Below are positions 60,003 to 64,000 of a DNA stretch of 64,000 bases, piece after piece. The notes below the pieces were generated by a model. It was given only the letters and a program-made list of their open reading frames with translations, ran no database searches and was not told where the DNA came from. The stretch covers positions 36,675,393-36,739,392 of the forward strand of contig OX388350.1 in the NCBI GenBank assembly GCA_947579665.1, read 5' to 3'. Position 1 is the stretch's first letter. Every line of letters starts with the position of its first letter. The DNA comes from Sympetrum striolatum (taxonomy: Eukaryota; Arthropoda; Insecta; Odonata; Libellulidae). Made by a program: the position numbers and the translations under genes.

Positions 60003-60958
60003 ATCTATATATTATGCATTATCTCCACGAATGATTTCCATGTATCCTCAGTGTTGTTGTTGCTTACGCGCGACTTAAATGAATTAAAGTCGGTAGTTAG
60101 TTTTACGTTAAATTCCTCGAATTTGGCTTTGGAATAGAGATAAATTTTGCGTTTGGGTTTCTTATACTTGCTAAGGTTTATCTCGATATCTGCAAAAACG
60201 CCTTTGTGGTCTCCAAGACCTTCGTCAATCGAAATGTTCTCTATGCGCTCAGGAAAGTTAATTAAAAGGAGATCGAGTATATTGTCACCCCTGGTTGGCG
60301 ATTTTACTGCTTGACTTAGTGAGTTTTTCTGAAGTAAATTTAATAACTTTTTACATGAGTCGACATCCCGGGCCCTTTTCTTTATGCTATGATTATTCCA
60401 GTCGATGTCTGGAAGATTAAAATCCCCCCCGATTATAGTTATACTCTGGTTTTTCTTACTCGTGTAGAAATTTATTTCGTCGTTAAGATGTCGCAAAACC
60501 TGTCGAGAAGAGTTCGGTGGTCGGTAAAACGCACATACATTTATGTTCGGCTTGTTCTGTTGGCTTATTGTGCACCAGACGCTTTCTATATCGCTATCAC
60601 TCAAAGTCCTCGGCTTGCTCTGGAGAGATGATTTAACCGCAATAAAAACACCGCCACCTGTCTTTTCCCTACGATCCCGGCGATAAATAGTGTAATCCTT
60701 TGGAAATATTTCATTATCGCGTATATCCTCATTTAACCAGCTTTCTGTACCTATTAAAATATCGGTGTCGTGGCTACGAATAAGATGCTCCAAATCGGAT
60801 ACTTTATTTTTAACACTCCTACAGTTAACTATCGCAATTGATATTTTTCTTTCGCAAACAAATTTAGATGGGATTGTCGGTAAATTTCGCTTATTTATCG
60901 TTTCGCTATTCGGCGCTTTTTCCATAATTCGATCGGCCGAGTATTTCTTTCCCTTCAA
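60003..60958 (-). pseudogene. LINE ORF2, endonuclease part
   Basis: The N-terminal 317 codons of ORF2 encode an exonuclease-endonuclease-phosphatase fold nuclease. Visible motifs are ISIAIVNCRSVKNK (catalytic Asn), ILIGTESWLN (Glu), YRRDRREKTGGGVFIAV, VCAFYRPPN, GGDFNLPDIDWN and GDHKGVFADI (Asp-His). A TAG at 60005-60007 ends this frame. The downstream RT continues in another frame. The local sequence aatatatag contains an extra TA unit, so a 2-base slippage insertion is the likely cause. The start near 60958 is uncertain because ORF2 may begin upstream of the first open codon. Confidence 0.85.
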
Positions 60959-60978
60959 CCCACTAACTGGCCTACTCT

Positions 60979-61314
60979 TTATCCTAAAAAAAAGTACCTA
61001 CAGTGCTCATAAATCCTCCGAGCCACCCGACTCGAAGCCAAAGCTGTATAGTGAACCCCAGAACGGTTTAGGGGAACACGGCACGATCTGAGCGTCGGCC
61101 GCAGGTCGACAAAGTCGGCTCCCATGTCCCTGCAGAACTCCCACAACCTCGCGTTTAGGCCCTCTATCCCCTGCCAAACGCGAAGGCCGCAGTCGAACCG
61201 AGGAACAATGCTGCAGATGGACAGCTTCATCTCGACTCCAAGCGACTCCCCGACCTGCGCGACCTCAGAGTTCAAGTCCTTTAAAGAACTTAAAATCTCC
61301 TCGGACGTACTGGA
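60979..61314 (-). pseudogene. LINE ORF1 C-terminus, esterase-like
   Basis: About 111 open codons ending 20 bases before ORF2. The pattern ARLWEFCRDMGADFVDLRP followed by SGVHYTALASSRVARRI resembles the last blocks of SGNH/GDSL esterase domains found in CR1-group ORF1 proteins (the His of the GVH block is the catalytic candidate). The N-terminal Ser-containing block is missing, because the frame is closed by TAG at about 61315-61317 and the homology stops. This is therefore a 5'-truncated fragment. The role of ORF1 is RNP formation; the role of the esterase is not settled in the field. Confidence 0.65.
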
Positions 61315-61402
61315 CTACTTAAGCAACAAATTATATTTAAATGAGGACGTTAACGCCAAAAATATTTTAACACGTTTTATGCAAAGAGATTTTTTCCCAT
61401 AA

Positions 61403-62572
61403 CATCTTTGCAAGTGGAAGCAAAGCTCACGAATAGGCAGTGTTTTCAGAAGAAAGTTCGGCAGTTGGCTACAGCAGAAGTTGAAATTTCCTCCGGCTTT
61501 ACATAAATATCTTCCCAGTACATCCGGTAAGTACCTACAGTGTGAATCGTGATAAGTTGGCAGTGATATCAATATTTCATACTTCAATGTGTTAATGGAA
61601 ATTATTCTTTGAAGGTTCGACTGAGTTAGCTGAAATTGGCCGACCGAAAAAACAGTTTGAGGAATCCAGTGAGAGGGCAAAGAGAAGGAAAACAGAGGAT
61701 CTTAGGGCTAGCACATCACCAGTTGAGTTAGCGTTTGCCATATCTATGAGCTATCGAAGGAAAGGCGATGAGTCCGTTGCAAAAATAATTAAAGAGGTGA
61801 CAACAACCACTCCATCAAGAGCGCGGCGCGTGTTATGTAAATGGAGAAAAAAGGAGGTCAAGCAAAGTGAACTATCTCCGGAGGAAGCTCTCCATGCTTG
61901 TTTCTGGACATTTTACCAAAAATCAGTACTTGCTTCTTCGAAGGACATCGAACATGCACGGCCATTTTACATATCCTAGCTACAAATCCGTGTTAGCGGC
62001 AAAAAATACAGCCTACCCTGAGGACATAAGCATAACAGAGGAGAAGTGCGAGGTGAGTCGAGTCTGAGTAGTCTCCTGACCCACACAGCATCAAGAATTA
62101 TATCTTGCATGTCTTCCGAGATTGGGGATGTACTTCAATGTACCCTAATCTGCAAATATGGTTTTGACGGAAGTTCCGGACACTGTGTACAAGCAGAAAT
62201 GGAAACAGGGAAACGGGGCAGAAGCAAGTATATTCGCGAGTTTCTTGGTGTCTCTGCGATTGATTGAAAATGTCACTGGTGAGTAATTAGAAACTATTTC
62301 TATGTCAATAATACATTATCTCAAGTTTCAACGAAAGCCTTCAATTATTATTTATCTCACAGGAAACACATTGTGGACATATAACCGGCCATCATCTACC
62401 CGCTTCTGCCGGCCCATACGTTTCCGGTGGGTGCAGGAGACCAAATGTGTTTCAAAAGAGGAAGAGGAATATATTTAGAAGCAAATTGACACCTTGCAAC
62501 AGGTTTGCATAGGGAAAATCACTGTAAATTTTCACTTGATGCTCACGATGATAGACGGAAAGGTAAATTCTC
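61403..62572 (+). pseudogene. RAG1-like / Transib-related transposase relic with introns
   Basis: Three exon-like blocks are joined by good splice sites. Exon 1 (61403-61526) ends tccg/gtaagt. The 88-base intron ends tttgaag at 61614. Exon 2 (61615-62278) ends actg/gtgagt. The 84-base intron ends tctcacag at 62362. Exon 3 runs 62363-62572 (aag/gtaaat). Phases agree at both junctions. Blocks recognised: GRPKKQFEESSERAKRRKTE; SGHFTKNQYLLLRRTS; LSSLLTHTASRI; TLICKYGFDGSSGH; ASIFASFLVSLRLIENVTG; TRFCRPIRFRW; LMLTMIDGK. The FDG block is a candidate for the first catalytic Asp (RAG1 CDGMGD region), and CRPI followed by an ETK stretch parallels the RAG1 CKPL...DESDHET region. It is broken by frame changes near 61893, 62055-62064 (GAGTC duplicated) and 62184, and by TAG at 62476. 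Later parts, with the other two acidic residues, were not found. Family assignment is from remembered motif patterns. Confidence 0.55.
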
Positions 62573-64000
62573 AGATTTCGGTCCATTTAATGCTACCTCA
62601 AATAGCTAAATTGACTAACGTTGATTTTTTCAATTATTATGTCTTAAAATTTACAATAGAAATAGACAGATTTGAATTCCATCATTAAGGAAATTCAATA
62701 AGGGAAGTTTAGATTGAAATATTTCATTTTCCTTTCACATGGAATTAAACGAGAGCAATCAGAATTCTCACCTGACTGATTATAGTCATCATTTGAAATT
62801 AAAATCAATACTCTCCGGTAATGCTGAAGATATGACCCCAAATATTTTAATATTTCGTCTTCTAGAGCACTAGTTCCTCATTTCAACGGTATTTCGAATT
62901 TAATTATACACCCTGTTGACACCAACCAATCCATTTAGAGCTTTATATAAATCGGTGGGAGCATAATTGCTTTTATGATTTTATCAATATATCTTAACCA
63001 CCTGGATGTGAACTGCAAAATATAACTAATACATCAACAAATATGTATTATAAGAGTATACTAATTATTAGTTATTCATATAATCATTGTGATAGTGATT
63101 AACAGAAAAAACTGGCTCAGTATCTTACAGTAATTGTTTATTTCATAAAATTAGTATCTAAGAGAAGAATCAGGAAAATTCAGGAAAACATCATTGAAGA
63201 AGTAAGACAGAAGTAAAGAAATTAGGCACTTGATAACTATCAGAAATACCGCAGTTTTTGCCAAAAAGCTAAAATTAAATTAAATGTAATCTTAAAAATG
63301 CGCATGTTTGTTTTCTATGAAATTCCCAATTATTATTGTCCCTCGCCATAGATAAATTCAAAATAGCTTAGCATTAACGTATTTAAAGACACACACAATA
63401 CACACAGTAAACACACGGAAAAATGTTAGTAAGAAAATACCTTGAACACAAGTCACTTCGAACCAAACGAGTTAATTGCTCGAAGAGAGAAGATCTTACG
63501 TTTGTGAGTGTGACTCAACTGGAAGAAACTGAAATTATAGCGATGTGAGGGCATTGAACTGTTCGAGTCGTATAGCAAATTAATCATAATACCACGAGTT
63601 GACTAGCAAAGTTATGAATTCCAACACTATCCAGCATTAGTCAATTCGATTATATTTTTTCAATAATTCTTGCAGTTCAAACTTACTGATAAGAGGCCGT
63701 AAAATCCTTGGAATTTCTCAAAGGCTTAAATACCATCCTTTTTATATAGGTTTAACAAGAATATCATTTCCTACGATGAAATTTAACTGAATTTCGTGTG
63801 TGCGTTATGCATAAACAAAGCTTGTTTTAGATTATTTGAATATATATATTTTATTTTGGATTATGGGGTTTGTAAATATGTCTTAGTTATTGTATTGTAT
63901 TGTAAATATTGTCTACCAGCTAACTTAACGATTATGTTGGACTGAAATGCAGTACTCGGAAGAGAGAAAAATTGCTCACTTTTTCACTTCAGTCAAGCAT
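62573..64000. other. Intergenic, no recognised feature
   Basis: AT-rich. I searched by eye for further exons of the transposase relic (a CxxC block, a second acidic motif) and saw none. A CA-rich stretch (acacacacaatacacacag) lies at about 63389-63408. A tgtattgtattgtaaat repeat is at about 63891-63907. Confidence 0.35.

Larger units (their letters stand above)
58002..61314 (-). mobile_element. CR1-group LINE, nearly full-length ORF2
   Basis: On the minus strand: the end of ORF1 with an esterase-like domain, ORF2 with APE-type endonuclease and reverse transcriptase, an 84-base 3' UTR and a terminal (AGATGT)n-type repeat (58002-58022). An esterase-bearing ORF1 and a short-tandem-repeat tail instead of poly(A) are marks of the CR1/L2/Rex1 group. 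The conserved 3' UTR words (ccgcctttcggcgtgtggca) recur in at least four older copies in this window. The 5' end is truncated or lost near 61314, where the ORF1 frame meets a stop and the neighbouring transposase relic begins. Confidence 0.9.

Noticed and set aside
1..64000. CRISPR array, rRNA genes, operons
   Set aside because: No regularly spaced identical short repeats, no rRNA-like blocks and no bacterial gene structure. The sequence is clearly eukaryotic.

Overview
This window looks like non-coding, transposon-littered intergenic or intronic DNA from an arthropod, most probably an insect. The evidence is an AT-rich background with almost no open reading frames, a Ty3/gypsy element primed by initiator-Met tRNA, a CR1-type LINE whose 3' end is a hexanucleotide repeat rather than poly(A), tRNA-derived SINE-like pieces, Helitron and hAT-like termini, and many hammerhead-ribozyme-like motifs of the kind carried by Penelope-like elements. 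I recognise no intact host protein-coding gene and no bacterial-type feature.

Layout. From 1 to about 53 kb the DNA is AT-rich, with short GC-richer or purine/pyrimidine-skewed patches and scattered repeat debris: a hAT-like remnant with SINE-like inserts (1.9-2.8 kb), LINE 3' tails (4.7 and 21.2 kb), truncated copies of one CR1-like LINE family (6.0, 31.0, 39.7 and 40.3 kb), a tRNA-iMet-like locus (12.35 kb), a TIR-bearing MITE (23.2-23.7 kb), a 215-bp tandem duplication (25 kb), a 59-bp-arm hairpin (37.3 kb), a non-autonomous Helitron with a clear 3' terminus (37.5-38.7 kb), another foldback (41.8-42.0 kb) and a TSD-flanked LINE fragment (52.4 kb). Six hammerhead-like motifs lie at 10.5, 12.1, 17.9, 24.8, 26.5 and 50.7 kb. 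The last sits between perfect 41-bp inverted repeats.

From 53.4 to 62.6 kb is the coding-dense part, made entirely of mobile elements. A nearly complete, apparently young Ty3/gypsy retrotransposon (53428-58001, + strand) has identical, unusually short LTRs (85-91 bp), a PBS for tRNA-iMet, gag and pol in a -1 arrangement with a textbook GGGAAAC slippery site plus stem-loop, and a polypurine tract. Its 3' LTR touches the (ACATCT)n tail of a 3.3-kb CR1-group LINE in opposite orientation (58002 to about 61314, - strand), which carries the end of an esterase-type ORF1 and an endonuclease/reverse-transcriptase ORF2 split by one frameshift. Next to the LINE 5' end lies a decayed, intron-containing gene (61403-62572, + strand) that I read as a RAG1-like/Transib-related transposase relic.

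The elements do not form a joint pathway. The shared themes are self-cleaving-RNA-type repeats, a LINE family with both fresh and very old copies, and nested or abutting insertions. The items most worth checking are the hammerhead family and its inverted-repeat form, the -1 frameshift signal, the RAG1-like relic, and the strand-asymmetric hairpin at 37.3 kb.
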